A stretch of DNA of 64,000 nt from Astragalus membranaceus (GCA_039519185.1 CM076847.1:26037251-26101250), one strand, 5' to 3'. Counted from the stretch's first letter, positions 1 through 10,670 are shown. Notes: generated from the letters alone by a model not told the origin. A program made the numbers and translations.

Positions 1-11
1 GTGGATCTCAA

Positions 12-161
12 GAATCGATTGTCCCTATTTTTCAAACAAAGTCAAAATCGATTCCTCACTTAAGTCAAAATCGATTGTCCCTAGATCAAATGCATTCAAC
101 AAAGAATCGATTCCTACATTATTTTCAACGTAAACTTGATTTTCTCATAGCCTATAAATAG
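12..161 (+). promoter_or_regulatory. ATCGAT-palindrome cluster plus TATA box of the Sirevirus-like LTR
   Basis: Four visible AATCGATT sites (near 12, 46, 67 and 104) precede a CCTATAAATAGG TATA box at about 151-161. The same arrangement, a series of AATCGATT sites then TATAAATAG, occurs in the LTRs at 29342-29754 and 43455-43844. I infer a core promoter with an upstream multi-site element; the binding factor is unknown. Confidence 0.6.
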
Positions 162-388
162 GCACCTCATTACGTTCATTTTTTCACACAACCCATTTCA
201 CGAATCAGAGCACATTTTGAGAAAAACTCTTCACGCTTTTACTTCTGCTCGTCACGCACCGTTGGTCCGTCTGAGCTGATCTTTCGCTAATAGTTAGTTG
301 GGGTTGCATTCTTCAAGTTGTGATATCTGCCTTCGTTAGAGGTATTTCTGTCTTTACATTTGTTATTGTTTAATTGTTGTGATTTGTA

Positions 389-541
389 CTAGGGAGTGGG
401 GTATCTCTCTAGGGTAGCTGTTTGTACTAGGAAGTGGGGCATCTTTCTGGGGCAGCTGATTGTAACAGGGGTGGGGTATCTCTTGTTATTGTTGTAATAG
501 ATTTGAGGGCTCTCCATAGGTGGGGTATCCTAGGAGGAGAG
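389..541 (+). other. array of four hairpins with invariant TGGGGTAT loop
   Basis: Four successive hairpins carry the same 8-nt loop TGGGGTAT (TGGGGCAT in the second). Stems are CTAGGGAG/CTCTCTAG (389-412), CTAGGAAG/CTTTCTGG (427-450), TAACAGGGG/CTCTTGTTA (463-488), and TAGG/CCTA inside CTCTCC/GGAGAG (510-541). Stem sequences differ between copies but still pair, allowing G-U pairs. The array is downstream of the TATA box, so it should be transcribed. Confidence 0.6.
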
Positions 542-861
542 TGCCTGAGTCTGTAAAGGTTTTCCAAGGCACCTGTAAGCCTTGTTGTTTTAGTTAGTGG
601 AAAATCTCACAAGGGTGTGAGGACTGGACGTAGGTCACTAGGAGGTGACCGAACCAGGATAAATCTCTGCGTGCTTTACTGCTTTCCTGCTTTACTGTTA
701 TACCGCTTTACTGCTTTATATTCTAATTCCTTCGCTTCCACTTAACCTGCGCGAAAATTGATCTAAGTCATTGAAAAGGGGAAAAACGTTTTCGAAAGAT
801 CTGAAAAGTTTTTAAATCTCAATTCACCCCCCCCTCTTGAGACTGAAGCCACTTGGTAACA

Positions 862-1075
862 GGCGCTGGTTGCTTCATATTGGCGCCCTGCCAGGCACCC
901 TCCTAGGCGTTGGCTGCTCCTGACTGGCGCCCTGCCAGGCGCCCTCATTGGCGCTGGCTGCCTTGACTGGCGCTCTGCCAGGGGCTCTCATGGGCGCTGG
1001 CTGCCTCATTGGCGCCCTGTCAGGTGCCCCTATGGGCGCTGGCTGTCTTCTTTGGCGCCCCCATGGGCGCTGGTT
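862..1075. repeat. GGCGCC-palindrome cluster
   Basis: Short degenerate repeats of the form TGCCAGGCGCCCTCATGGG / GGGCGCTGGCTGC, each carrying GGCGCC or GGCGCT. The same unit recurs in the intron at 9500-9615 and near 10752-10795 of the same element. Confidence 0.7.
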
Positions 1076-1564
1076 TTGTGTGGACTTGTGCTTGGCACTC
1101 CGTTTTATTTTTTGCCGTTCCTCCTGACTCTTAACCTGCCTTCTTACCTATGAATTTTCAGGGTTTTCTTGGTGCCGAGGGGAGTTGCTCTTACCATCGT
1201 CCATTGACGTTCCCGCGAGTCTTTGTCGCTTCTACTTTACTGAGGTAACTTCTGAGCGGACTTTTCGTTTATCTTTCTCGCTTCTTTGTTCTTTTGAGCA
1301 TGTCTTGTTTTATCAAAATCTCCGATCTCAGGGGAGGGGGTTGTCTCTAAGTTTTCTTGTCTGTCTCGTGACTGCTTGTTCTTCCCCCTTTTCCGTAGGT
1401 TCTGAGATGGCATGGACGAAGAATACGGCTCGGATGCACCCTACCGCTCACCTTGCTAATAGTCAAGCTGATGACTTTGAAGACGGGACTGGTGATACCT
1501 GTAACACCCCGAAATTAACTAAATAGTTATTTAGTATTTATTTAATTAATTAAATAGGAGTTGG

Positions 1565-1597
<33 letters not shown>

Positions 1598-1969
1598 TGG
1601 TGATAATAATAATAATAATATTGGGTGGTTTTAGTTATTAATATATTATTTTTATTTATCTGAATGGGGTGGTGTTGGTACTTCGGAGGTGTTATGATTG
1701 GCCCAGTGCGCCAAGCCCAAGCCCGTAGACTTGAGCTGTTAGACGCTAGGTTAGTGAAGTGGCGCCTCATTTGTGAAAAAAGAAAAGAAAGCGTGAGTGA
1801 GAGAAGAGAAAGGAGAGAGCGTGAGAAGAGAGAAAGAAAGGAGAAAAATAGCGCAAGGGAGAAGAAAGGAGAAGAGAGAGGCGCAAACCCCAAGGAGGAG
1901 GAGAGGAGCTCAGTTGCTGTGGTTACTCGGTGTGCACGTGGAGGGATCTCTGTCTTCGGTGGAACTAAG

Positions 1970-3840
1970 GTAAGGGTGGGTCTTGCCTTATAATAGGGAT
2001 CATAATGGGATGTATGTAGGGGTTAGGATCTATGTCGTTTTTGTATTGATTTTGATATTGATGAGTTGTATGTATGTATTGATCACTATATGGCTTGTTG
2101 ATGTTTTGCGAATTGTTCATATAAGTGATGAATTTCGAATTGCGTACTAAGTGCTCGAATAAATGTATAAATGATAATGTTGGGCTTAATTAATTGAGTT
2201 TGGAGTAATTTTGTGGTGTTTGAAATAGTTGGTGATGATTGAGCATTTGGTACTCATGTGTTGTTGTTGGTGAATTTGATGTTTTGGGTGTTATAGGCGC
2301 ATAAGGCGCCATTGTAGTATTTTTAGTGTTGCTGGAAATTGTTGTCTAGGTGCGGAATTAGGCGCTCTTGAGTGGGGTGCCCCGCGCCAAGTATTGACGT
2401 TGTCGGAATTTTGATCATGGAAGTAGGCGCCCTTGTGCTAGGCGCCCCGTGCCAAATTATTGTGTATTGGCTAAGTGTATTTTGTGTGTGTTGGTGTGCC
2501 ATATGCTAAGAGCATTTTATGATATGTTTGTGTGCCAAGTGCCAAGTTAGTGTGTGTGTTAGTGATGCTTTGGTGTGGGTGTGTGTATAGGTGCCATGGT
2601 GATGGTAATGATGGTTGTCCATATGATTTTGGTGATTTCAAATAAAATTGATTTTTGGGTGAGTGAGGATTTTAGAGGGTGGAAGAGAAATATAATTTTG
2701 ATGTTTTAAAATTGAGAAAAATTGATGTTTGGGCTGAATTTGTGTAAAAATCTGGTTTTGGCAGTGTGCTGGGCGCCAGGTGCCTGTGCTGGGCGCCAGG
2801 TGCCTGTGCTGGGCGCCAAGGGCGCTGTGTGTGTGTGTTGGGCAAGTGTGGCGCGCGCCTGGGCGCTGGGCGCCTGTTGTGCGCGCGGATGCGCTGTGTT
2901 GCGCGCTGGGCGCTGTTGTGCGCGTTGCCTGGGCGCTGGGCGCCTAAGGCGCCAGTTTCCAGCAGCGTTGCCTAATTTTTCCTAAATTTGTTTTTAACGT
3001 AACTTTTGACTCGGGTGTCCGTTTTTGGTGGTTCAAAGTGCGTTACGACGCTCATTTTATTGTCTATCTGTTTGTCCAGGCCAAAACCGAAATTTAATAT
3101 TTTTTCCTCGGTCGTTTCTGAAAGTCCCAAGTGACTGTGTCCTAGTTGTTGTTTGGTTTGGAAAATCGCTACTGTTCCTCTTTAATAAAATGTTGGTGTT
3201 CTTCATGAGACTAAGGTGCTGTTCCTTGTAATTTTAAATGGTGCTGTCACGGTGAAAATAATGTGCTGTGTAATAGTGTGGTATGCAAATATATATATAT
3301 ATATGGTGTATATTATTTTTGGTGAATGGGGTCTGTAATCCTCTTTTGATGTGTTGGTGATTATGCTATGGCATTATTTATTTGGTGATTCTGGTGTGTG
3401 ATGCATGGTCATGGTGTCGCATAATCATATGCATGATTTTGGTGAATAGGCTTCGGCCTCGGGCTTCGGCCTTATTATAAATTTTGGTGAATGCCCTCAA
3501 GGCTCATTTTTGGTGAATGGATCCACATGCATATGCCCAGTGGAGTTTTGGGTTGCATCTCATACATTAAACATACAGTTGGTGAATGTTTTAGTGATTA
3601 TTTATTTGGTGATACTCGGTGAATATTTATTTGGTGATTACTTGGTGATTATTTTATTTGGTGATTACTTGGTGATTATTTATTTGGTGATCGTTTGGTG
3701 AATATTAAGTTGGTGCTGAACTGGTGATTAAAGTGATTATTGCTGTGTTTTGATGTAGTCCTGTATCTGTATATACTACTCCTTATGTACTTTATTATGG
3801 GGTTTGAGACTCACCCCTTTTGTTGATTTTTACCTTACAG
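1970..3840 (+). other. predicted intron inside the LARD LTR
   Basis: Strong donor CTAAG|GTAAGG at 1969/1970 and acceptor TTTTTACCTTACAG ending at 3840. The homologous solo LTR on the other strand keeps both signals (donor at 60773, acceptor at 58976, minus). The more distant Tekay LTR has donor GTGAGT at 27097 and acceptor GATTTACAG at 25913 in the same order. The signals are seen; splicing is inferred. Confidence 0.5.
3448..3472 (+). other. twin UUCG-tetraloop hairpins in the LARD LTR
   Basis: AGGC-TTCG-GCCT (3448-3459) is followed by GGGC-TTCG-GCCT (3461-3472). Both have the C(UUCG)G loop known for high RNA stability. The second LTR has the same pair near 7366-7390. Confidence 0.6.
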
Positions 3841-4144
3841 GTAACCGTACTTGAAGGCTTTGACCTTCATTCCCTTGAGTTCGAGTCGCTCTGATACGTA
3901 GCACCTGGGGGGCGTCTTATTAGATAGTGATCTTGTCTTGTACGACTTGTTGGATTTTGTTTTAACGTTGTAACTGTATTTTTGAGTAATGGCCGCCCAT
4001 GATGCCACGTAATGTTTTTAATTGAAGTTAAACAAATGACGTGTTTTTGAAGTAATTGTAGCATTCCGTTTCAAGAAAAAAAAAATAATTTGTGCACTCT
4101 GATAATTGTTATAAATGAAAGGGGTAGAAACGGGTGTTACAAGT

Positions 4145-4156
4145 TGGTATCAGAGC
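4145..4156 (+). promoter_or_regulatory. primer binding site, tRNA-iMet type
   Basis: TGGTATCAGAGC three bases after the LTR end matches the 3' end complement of initiator tRNA-Met. Confidence 0.9.
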
Positions 4157-5308
4157 AATGGTTGGTCCGTCCGGCCAAGTCGTAGAGTCGTTGTGTCGGT
4201 GTACGACCAACTGTTGTCTTTTAAGTGCTGACCCATATTTGCGTTGCAGGTAAACCATGAACTGCTTATGGTAAGAGAACTAGTGGGGGAGATACCCTGC
4301 TAGTAATGTGTGCTGTACCGTTTTCCTGATGCGTGAACCATGTCTTTGTTGTTTTGTTCATAATCTTCTTGTTGTATGAACCTTGAAATTGAATTGAAAT
4401 ACGATGCATGGGATGTTCTAACTTTAATTGAATGTTGAGTTGGAGGTGGTGATTGAATTGTGTGTTTAGGTGATAAACGAAATTGAAAATAAATTGAGAG
4501 GATGCTAAGTGTAGTGACTAAAAATTGTATGCTGTCGCTGTTTTGTCAATTTAAAGTATTGCTATTTGCCAACTAAATGAGTTGCTATATTACGGTTTAT
4601 TTTTATAGAATGAGTTGTTGTTTTATGAAATAAGTGTAGTGCGGTTTTATGAAGATGAAGTGCTGTTTTTATAAATTAGGGTGATGTCTGCCGTTTTAAT
4701 TAAGGTATGAGCTGCTGCATTTTTTTTTAAAATAATTATACGGCCGTTTTACAAAAATGAAGCGCTATTTTTATGCTGAAAAACATGCTGTTTCTTAATA
4801 ACTTGAAGTGCCGAGTTCCTAAAATTAAAATGATGTTTGTACTCGTGTTTTAATTATATTTGACAATGTGTAATTGATCGATGTTGTAGTGTTAAGTATC
4901 CTACCTTCTTTTCTACAAGGCTTGGTATAATACGTCTCACTTACTCCTTTATGACCCCAAAGAAAAAGATTTTTGAGCTGATTTGAACTATGTGTTTCGT
5001 TAAAGTTTTCCGCTAAACCTATTGTCGATACTGATGCCGCTCGTTGTTTTAATACTGCTGAATGTTGTGAATGCTTAAGTCTTGTGTTGTTTTCTCTGAT
5101 TGGTCTTATGTTGTTTGGTGTGTTCTTTGTGTCCCTTGTCGATCTTCGACAGAGACCTTGTTGCGAGTTTTGTTGTTTGCTGTTGGGTGAATTAATTGTA
5201 ATCGTGGGTACGGACTAGTTAGAGCATAACCGTGAGGATGTCAATTGTCGTAGCCAGCCGGTGAGTTAAGGAGATGTTGATGCGAATTTTCGAGGACGAA
5301 AATAATCT
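4157..5308 (+). other. internal region of the LARD without coding capacity
   Basis: About 1.15 kb of AT-rich sequence without an ORF of note. I see no gag, pol or regulatory hallmark beyond the flanking PBS and PPT. Confidence 0.7.
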
Positions 5309-5322
5309 AAGTGGGGGAGAGT
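5309..5322 (+). promoter_or_regulatory. polypurine tract of the LARD
   Basis: AAGTGGGGGAGAGT directly before the 3' LTR, preceded by CGAGGACGAAAATAAT as in Tekay-type elements. Confidence 0.85.
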
Positions 5323-5387
5323 TGTAACACCCCGAAATTAACTAAATAGTTATTTAGTATTTATTTAATTAATTAAATAGGAGTTGG

Positions 5388-5420
<33 letters not shown>

Positions 5421-8059
5421 TGGTGATAATAATAATAATAATATTGGGTGGTTTTAGTTATTAATATATTATTTTTATTTATCTGAATGGGGTGGTGTTG
5501 GTACTTCGGAGGTGTTATGATTGGCCCAGTGCGCCAAGCCCAAGCCCGTAGACTTGAGCTGTTAGACGCTAGGTTAGTGAAGTGGCGCCTCATTTGTGAA
5601 AAAAGAAAAGAAAGCGTGAGTGAGAGAAGAGAAAGGAGAGAGCGTGAGAAGAGAGAAAGAAAGGAGAAAAATAGCGCAAGGGAGAAGAAAGGAGAAGAGA
5701 GAGGCGCAAACCCCAAGGAGGAGGAGAGGAGCTCAGTTGCTGTGGTTACTCGGTGTGCACGTGGAGGGATCTCTGTCTTCGGTGGAACTAAGGTAAGGGT
5801 GGGTCTTGCCTTATAATAGGGATCATAATGGGATGTATGTAGGGGTTAGGATCTATGTCGTTTTTGTATTGATTTTGATATTGATGAGTTGTATGTATGT
5901 ATTGATCACTATATGGCTTGTTGATGTTTTGCGAATTGTTCATATAAGTGATGAATTTCGAATTGCGTACTAAGTGCTCGAATAAATGTATAAATGATAA
6001 TGTTGGGCTTAATTAATTGAGTTTGGAGTAATTTTGTGGTGTTTGAAATAGTTGGTGATGATTGAGCATTTGGTACTCATGTGTTGTTGTTGGTGAATTT
6101 GATGTTTTGGGTGTTATAGGCGCATAAGGCGCCATTGTAGTATTTTTAGTGTTGCTGGAAATTGTTGTCTAGGTGCGGAATTAGGCGCTCTTGAGTGGGG
6201 TGCCCCGCGCCAAGTATTGACGTTGTCGGAATTTTGATCATGGAAGTAGGCGCCCTTGTGCTAGGCGCCCCGTGCCAAATTATTGTGTATTGGCTAAGTG
6301 TATTTTGTGTGTGTTGGTGTGCCATATGCTAAGAGCATTTTATGATATGTTTGTGTGCCAAGTGCCAAGTTAGTGTGTGTGTTAGTGATGCTTTGGTGTG
6401 GGTGTGTGTATAGGTGCCATGGTGATGGTAATGATGGTTGTCCATATGATTTTGGTGATTTCAAATAAAATTGATTTTTGGGTGAGTGAGGATTTTAGAG
6501 GGTGGAAGAGAAATATAATTTTGATGTTTTAAAATTGAGAAAAATTGATGTTTGGGCTGAATTTGTGTAAAAATCTGGTTTTGGCAGTGTGCTGGGCGCC
6601 AGGTGCCTGTGCTGGGCGCCAGGTGCCTGTGCTGGGCGCCAAGGGCGCTGTGTGTGTGTGTTGGGCAAGTGTGGCGCGCGCCTGGGCGCTGGGCGCCTGT
6701 TGTGCGTGCGCTGTGTTGCGCGCTGGGCGCTGGGCGCCTGCTTGCGTGCGTGTGTGTGTGTGGCGCGCGCCTGGGCGCTGGGCGCCTGTTGTGCGCGCGG
6801 ATGCGCTGTGTTGCGCGCTGGGCGCTGTTGTGCGCGTTGCCTGGGCGCTGGGCGCCTAAGGCGCCAGTTTCCAGCAGCGTTGCCTAATTTTTCCTAAATT
6901 TGTTTTTAACGTAACTTTTGACTCGGGTGTCCGTTTTTGGTGGTTCAAAGTGCGTTACGACGCTCATTTTATTGTCTATCTGTTTGTCCAGGCCAAAACC
7001 GAAATTTAATATTTTTTCCTCGGTCGTTTCTGAAAGTCCCAAGTGACTGTGTCCTAGTTGTTGTTTGGTTTGGAAAATCGCTACTGTTCCTCTTTAATAA
7101 AATGTTGGTGTTCTTCATGAGACTAAGGTGCTGTTCCTTGTAATTTTAAATGGTGCTGTCACGGTGAAAATAATGTGCTGTGTAATAGTGTGGTATGCAA
7201 ATATATATATATATATATATATGGTGTATATTATTTTTGGTGAATAGGGTCTGTAATCCTCTTTTGATGTGTTGGTGATTATGCTATGGCATTATTTATT
7301 TGGTGATTCTGGTGTGTGATGCATGGTCATGGTGTCGCATAATCATATGCATGATTTTGGTGAATAGGCTTCGGCCTCGGGCTTCGGCCTTATTATAAAT
7401 TTTGGTGAATGCCCTCAAGGCTCATTTTTGGTGAATGGATCCACATGCATATGCCCAGTGGAGTTTTGGGTTGCATCTCATACATTAAACATACAGTTGG
7501 TGAATGTTTTAGTGATTATTTATTTGGTGATACTCGGTGAATATTTATTTGGTGATTACTTGGTGATTATTTTATTTGGTGATTACTTGGTGATTATTTA
7601 TTTGGTGATCGTTTGGTGAATATTAAGTTGGTGCTGAACTGGTGATTAAAGTGATTATTGCTGTGTTTTGATGTAGTCCTGTATCTGTATATACTACTCC
7701 TTATGTACTTTATTATGGGGTTTGAGACTCACCCCTTTTGTTGATTTTTACCTTACAGGTAACCGTACTTGAAGGCTTTGACCTTCATTCCCTTGAGTTC
7801 GAGTCGCTCTGATACGTAGCACCTGGGGGGCGTCTTATTAGATAGTGATCTTGTCTTGTACGACTTGTTGGATTTTGTTTTAACGTTGTAACTGTATTTT
7901 TGAGTAATGGCCGCCCATGATGCCACGTAATGTTTTTAATTGAAGTTAAACAAATGACGTGTTTTTGAAGTAATTGTAGCATTCCGTTTCAAGAAAAAAA
8001 AAATAATTTGTGCACTCTGATAATTGTTATAAATGAAAGGGGTAGAAACGGGTGTTACA
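5323..8059 (+). repeat. 3' LTR (2737 bp) of the Tekay-like LARD
   Basis: Same as the 5' LTR except for about 88 extra bases in the GGCGCC block (around 6703-6790, a tandem duplication of the local CTGGGCGCTGGGCGCC unit), a longer (AT)n run near 7200 and very few substitutions. It ends CGGGTGTTACA at 8059. Confidence 0.9.
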
Positions 8060-9441
8060 ATACCGTGCCTTCGGAGGGAACTGGCGCCCTTGGCTTTCTT
8101 GATACTTCTTCTGGTGATGATCTGCCGCTTGAGCATGTAGTGGTGGAGATTGGTGGTTTTAGCTATGACTGGGTTGCTCGTGTTGTTTGTTCCGCCAGGA
8201 GCGTCTACCTTCCAGGAAAAGAGCCTCCCCGCTGTCTGCAAGATGTGTTGGAAGGCGACTGGCGGGTTGAGGTGGTTGACCCCCAAGATAGGGTGTGCAG
8301 AGTCCCCGACGGTAGAAAATTCATGATGTTTCAAAGTGTGGTGTTTTGTGAAGCGTCTACCTTCCAGGAAAAGAGCCTCCCCTCTCAGCTCCACCCAAAT
8401 TCGTGGTGTTTTGTGAAGTGTTTCGAGCTGGTGATGAGAGTTCTTCAAAGAATATGCAGTTTGAGGGTTTTTATGGTTATCTTCGAGGTGCAGCGTCGTC
8501 GAGATACTTCGGATGGCGTCATTCGTTATGAGTTTGTGCATTTGAAATGTTGGACCAACTATGCTTTCTTTCAAGTGTACTCAGATAACCAGCATGATTG
8601 GAGGTTCAAGTGTTTTTACCTCGTTCCCTCTAGTGAGAAGGCCGTCGACAGCATGGGCTTCTTTGATGAACAAGGGCGTCTGGTTCGGGATAAGTTTTGC
8701 CTTGGGTGGTGTAACATCGATGCTGACCGCAACTCTCGGTCTTACCGCGTCCTCCCATCTGCGATATCTGATCCCGAGCAGAGGACTTTGAGCATGCTAA
8801 GGAAGATCGTCGGTGGCTTGTCCACTGTGCCACAGAAGTTTTTGTGTAGTGAGCTGTCCAAGGCTTCCACGGTTCCTTAAGCTGCCAAGCTCTTAGGTTG
8901 CTTGTTAGGTCTTGATGTATCTTTGGTTTCTCTTTTGATAAATTATTTACTTATGTTGCTGATTCGCTACTTTGTTGTTTTGCAGATAAGATGGCCGCTC
9001 CAATCTCTTTTAATGAATTGGCCTCTTTGGCCGGACGGAGGAGACCTTTAGATGCCGAACCTACCGAGGTCAAGAACCCGGTTCCTACTATATCTGCCCC
9101 TGCGCGTCCCTCTATGGGACCCTGCCTCAGCTTAGGAGCGCCAAGCCGTGCTGGAAAGGACATCTCCGGGGTGCCGAAGGTTCCAGTCGACTCCAGCATC
9201 CAGGGGACTCAGAGTAAGTCCAAGCGCCAGAGAAGTTGTGCTAAGGGACCTCCTTCTGCAGATTGTCCCTCCCCGGTTGGGCTTCCTCCCCCTGCTGACG
9301 AAAAGGGTGAAATTATCTTCTCTCCCGAAGAGCGTGATCATTTCTGTGAGCATCCTTTCGCACTTGCCGCGCACATGGTTAAAATTGGGGAAGGCCTGCA
9401 TGCGAAGTGGGAAACTGAAAAGAAGTGTGGATCTCGTTCAG

Positions 9442-9661
9442 GTAATCCTCCTGAGTCATTTCTTACGGTATTCATTAAACCTGCACGGGCCACCACCCCT
9501 GCCAGGCGCCCTCATGGGCGCCTCCTGTTTTGACCTTGGTGCCCTGTCTGGCACCCTCATGGGCGCTGGCTGCTTTCTTAGAGGTGCTTTGCCAGGTGCC
9601 CTCATGGGCGCTGGTGGTGTTTGGTTTTAAACTTGTCGTGTTTGTTTCTCTCTTTCCGCAG
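9442..9661 (+). other. intron of the antisense ORF, filled with GGCGCC repeats
   Basis: Donor CAG|GTAATC at 9441/9442 and acceptor TTTCCGCAG ending at 9661. Splicing joins codon G|GG and keeps the frame. About half of the 220-bp intron is GGCGCC/GGCGCT repeat. Confidence 0.65.
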
Positions 9662-10230
9662 GGGTGATCGAGGAAAGGGATCAGCTTCTCTTGGATATAA
9701 GCCGGCTTCAGGTGGACTTACACGAAGCACTGGAATCTGCTCGTCGGGCAAGAGACGCTGCTAGGCATTATCAGAAGCAAATGGAGGAGCTCCAATTTGA
9801 GTTGGACAGTATGAAGAAACAGAAAGATGCGGCCGAGGAAAGGGTGTGGGAGTTGGCCGGTCAAGCCATGGACTTCTCCTATGCTGCCTACGATAAAGCG
9901 AAAGGTCATGTTCAGTGCATGTACCCGGATGCAGTTCTTGAATCGAGCATCTTCTGTTTTGACCATGAGGCTGTAGATGGGAGGATTGTTAGATATCGTT
10001 CCAACATGGTTGATTTCGACGTCATTGCCCCCTGATTATTTCTTCTAGAAGTTCAATTGTTCTTGACTTGTAATTTCTTTTTGTCCTGTTGGATTTCGTT
10101 GTACGTTTGCTTTATGGAGCTTGACTGATGATTTTACGTTATATCCACGTTTCCTTTGTCTTGCTTATTTTTCACGCTTCTGAACATATCACCTCGTATC
10201 GTCTCGTGGCAATGTTTTCTCTGTCAGGAT

Positions 10231-10670
10231 TTTATCAGAATCGATCCGATTTAAATTCCTCGCTAAAGGTAAAAACATTTGCGATGCCGCTTCGCCCATC
10301 TAGGGACTATGACAGGAGTTTATCAGAATCTATCCGAACTTAACTCACCCATCAAAGGTTGAGACCTTTTCGATATGCCGCTTCGCGCCTTAGGTCTCTA
10401 ACAGGAGTTTATCAGGGACTCTGACAGGAGTTTATCAGAATCTATCCCATCAGAGGTTGCAACCTTTTCGATATGTCGCTTTGCGCCTTAGTTCTCTAAC
10501 AGGAGTTTATCGGAATCTCTCCGAACTTAACTCACCCATTAGAGGTTGCGACATTTGCGATGCCGCTTCGCCCATCTAGGGACTCTGACAGGAGTTTATC
10601 AGAATATATACGAACTTAACTCACCCATCAGAGGTTGCGACGTCTCTTGATAGCCGCTTCGTGAACCGAG
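10231..10670. repeat. tandem repeat, unit about 89 bp
   Basis: Five full or near-full copies and one short copy, each starting TTATCAGAATC and ending GACAGGAGT or AACAGGAGT, at about 10231, 10320, 10409 (short), 10432, 10507 and 10596. Blocks CCGCTTCGC and AACTTAACTCACCCAT are shared. It is in the non-coding part of the Tat-lineage element. Between 10671 and 11193 I see only a small GGCGCC cluster and no gene. Confidence 0.75.

Larger units (their letters stand above)
1..861 (+). mobile_element. Sirevirus-like (Ty1/copia) LTR, 3' part; left end outside window
   Basis: The right end resembles the end of the complete Sirevirus LTR at 29069-30301. Both have a GGACTGGACGTAGG block followed by CCGAACCAG, then an AATTCACCCCCC run, CTCTTG, and a terminal CACTTGG...CA (here ending at 861). 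The GGCGCTGG sequence after it belongs to the host element. The LTR start and any internal region lie off the window, so it may be a solo LTR or a 3' LTR. Its upstream half is unlike the other Sirevirus here and resembles the Ogre B LTR instead. Confidence 0.85.
1500..4141 (+). repeat. 5' LTR (2642 bp) of the Tekay-like LARD
   Basis: Contains a (TAA)n microsatellite at about 1570-1620, a purine-rich tract at 1778-1905, a GGCGCC-rich block at about 2760-2960, an (AT)n run near 3285, two UUCG-type hairpins and a GGTGATTA-rich repeat at about 3580-3710. Open frames inside are low-complexity and identical in both LTRs; I do not call them genes. Confidence 0.9.
1500..8059 (+). mobile_element. non-autonomous Tekay-like Ty3/gypsy element (LARD), TSD ATACC
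   Basis: Two near-identical long LTRs (1500-4141 and 5323-8059) begin TGTAACACCCCG and end CGGGTGTTACA. They flank only 1181 bp of internal DNA with a tRNA-iMet-type primer site and a polypurine tract but no gag-pol. The 5-bp target duplication ATACC is at 1495-1499 and 8060-8064. The conserved GAGGACGAA run before the PPT and the terminal sequences match Tekay/Del-type chromoviruses. It would need proteins in trans. LTR identity implies a recent insertion; the target was the antisense ORF of the Tat-lineage element. Confidence 0.9.
1407..10035 (+). pseudogene. antisense extra ORF of the Tat-lineage element (multi-exon, split by a retrotransposon)
   Basis: Exon a begins at a splice acceptor (TTCCGTAG, AG at 1397-1398), has ATG at 1407, runs to 1499 and continues in frame at 8065-8880 once the 1500-8064 insertion is set aside. 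Exon b starts near 8991 (ATGGCCGC, after acceptor TTTTGCAG) and ends at 9441. A clean GT-AG intron (9442-9661) joins it in frame to exon c, 9662-10035. Exon c is a coiled coil rich in Glu, Lys and Leu. The middle part (PNSWCFVKCFELV...) weakly resembles plant proteins annotated as putative gypsy-type transposon (Transposase_28-like); that is recall, not a search. The TAA at 8878-8880 has no obvious splice donor just before it. Function unknown. Confidence 0.55.

Noticed and set aside
1546..1993. Overlapping ORFs of 109-115 codons on both strands of the LARD LTR (also 5369-5816)
   Set aside because: They are translations of a TAA microsatellite and a purine tract, identical in both LTRs only because the LTRs are copies; no domain and biased composition.
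2722..2985. Cys/Ala/Arg-rich ORFs (also 6545-6897 and 60078-60371)
   Set aside because: Arise from GGCGCC/GTGTGC repeats; present in several frames at once.
4145..4156. tRNA genes at primer sites (also 19845, 30304, 45245)
   Set aside because: Only 12-19 bases complementary to tRNA 3' ends; no cloverleaf. They are primer binding sites.
8201..8385. Mobile element inside the antisense ORF suggested by a repeated CGTCTACCTTCCAGG segment
   Set aside because: The two copies are 152 bp apart without terminal repeats or target duplication; more likely a local duplication.
7936..8574. 212-codon minus-strand ORF
   Set aside because: Runs across the LTR/host junction and is antisense to the better supported exon at 8065-8880.
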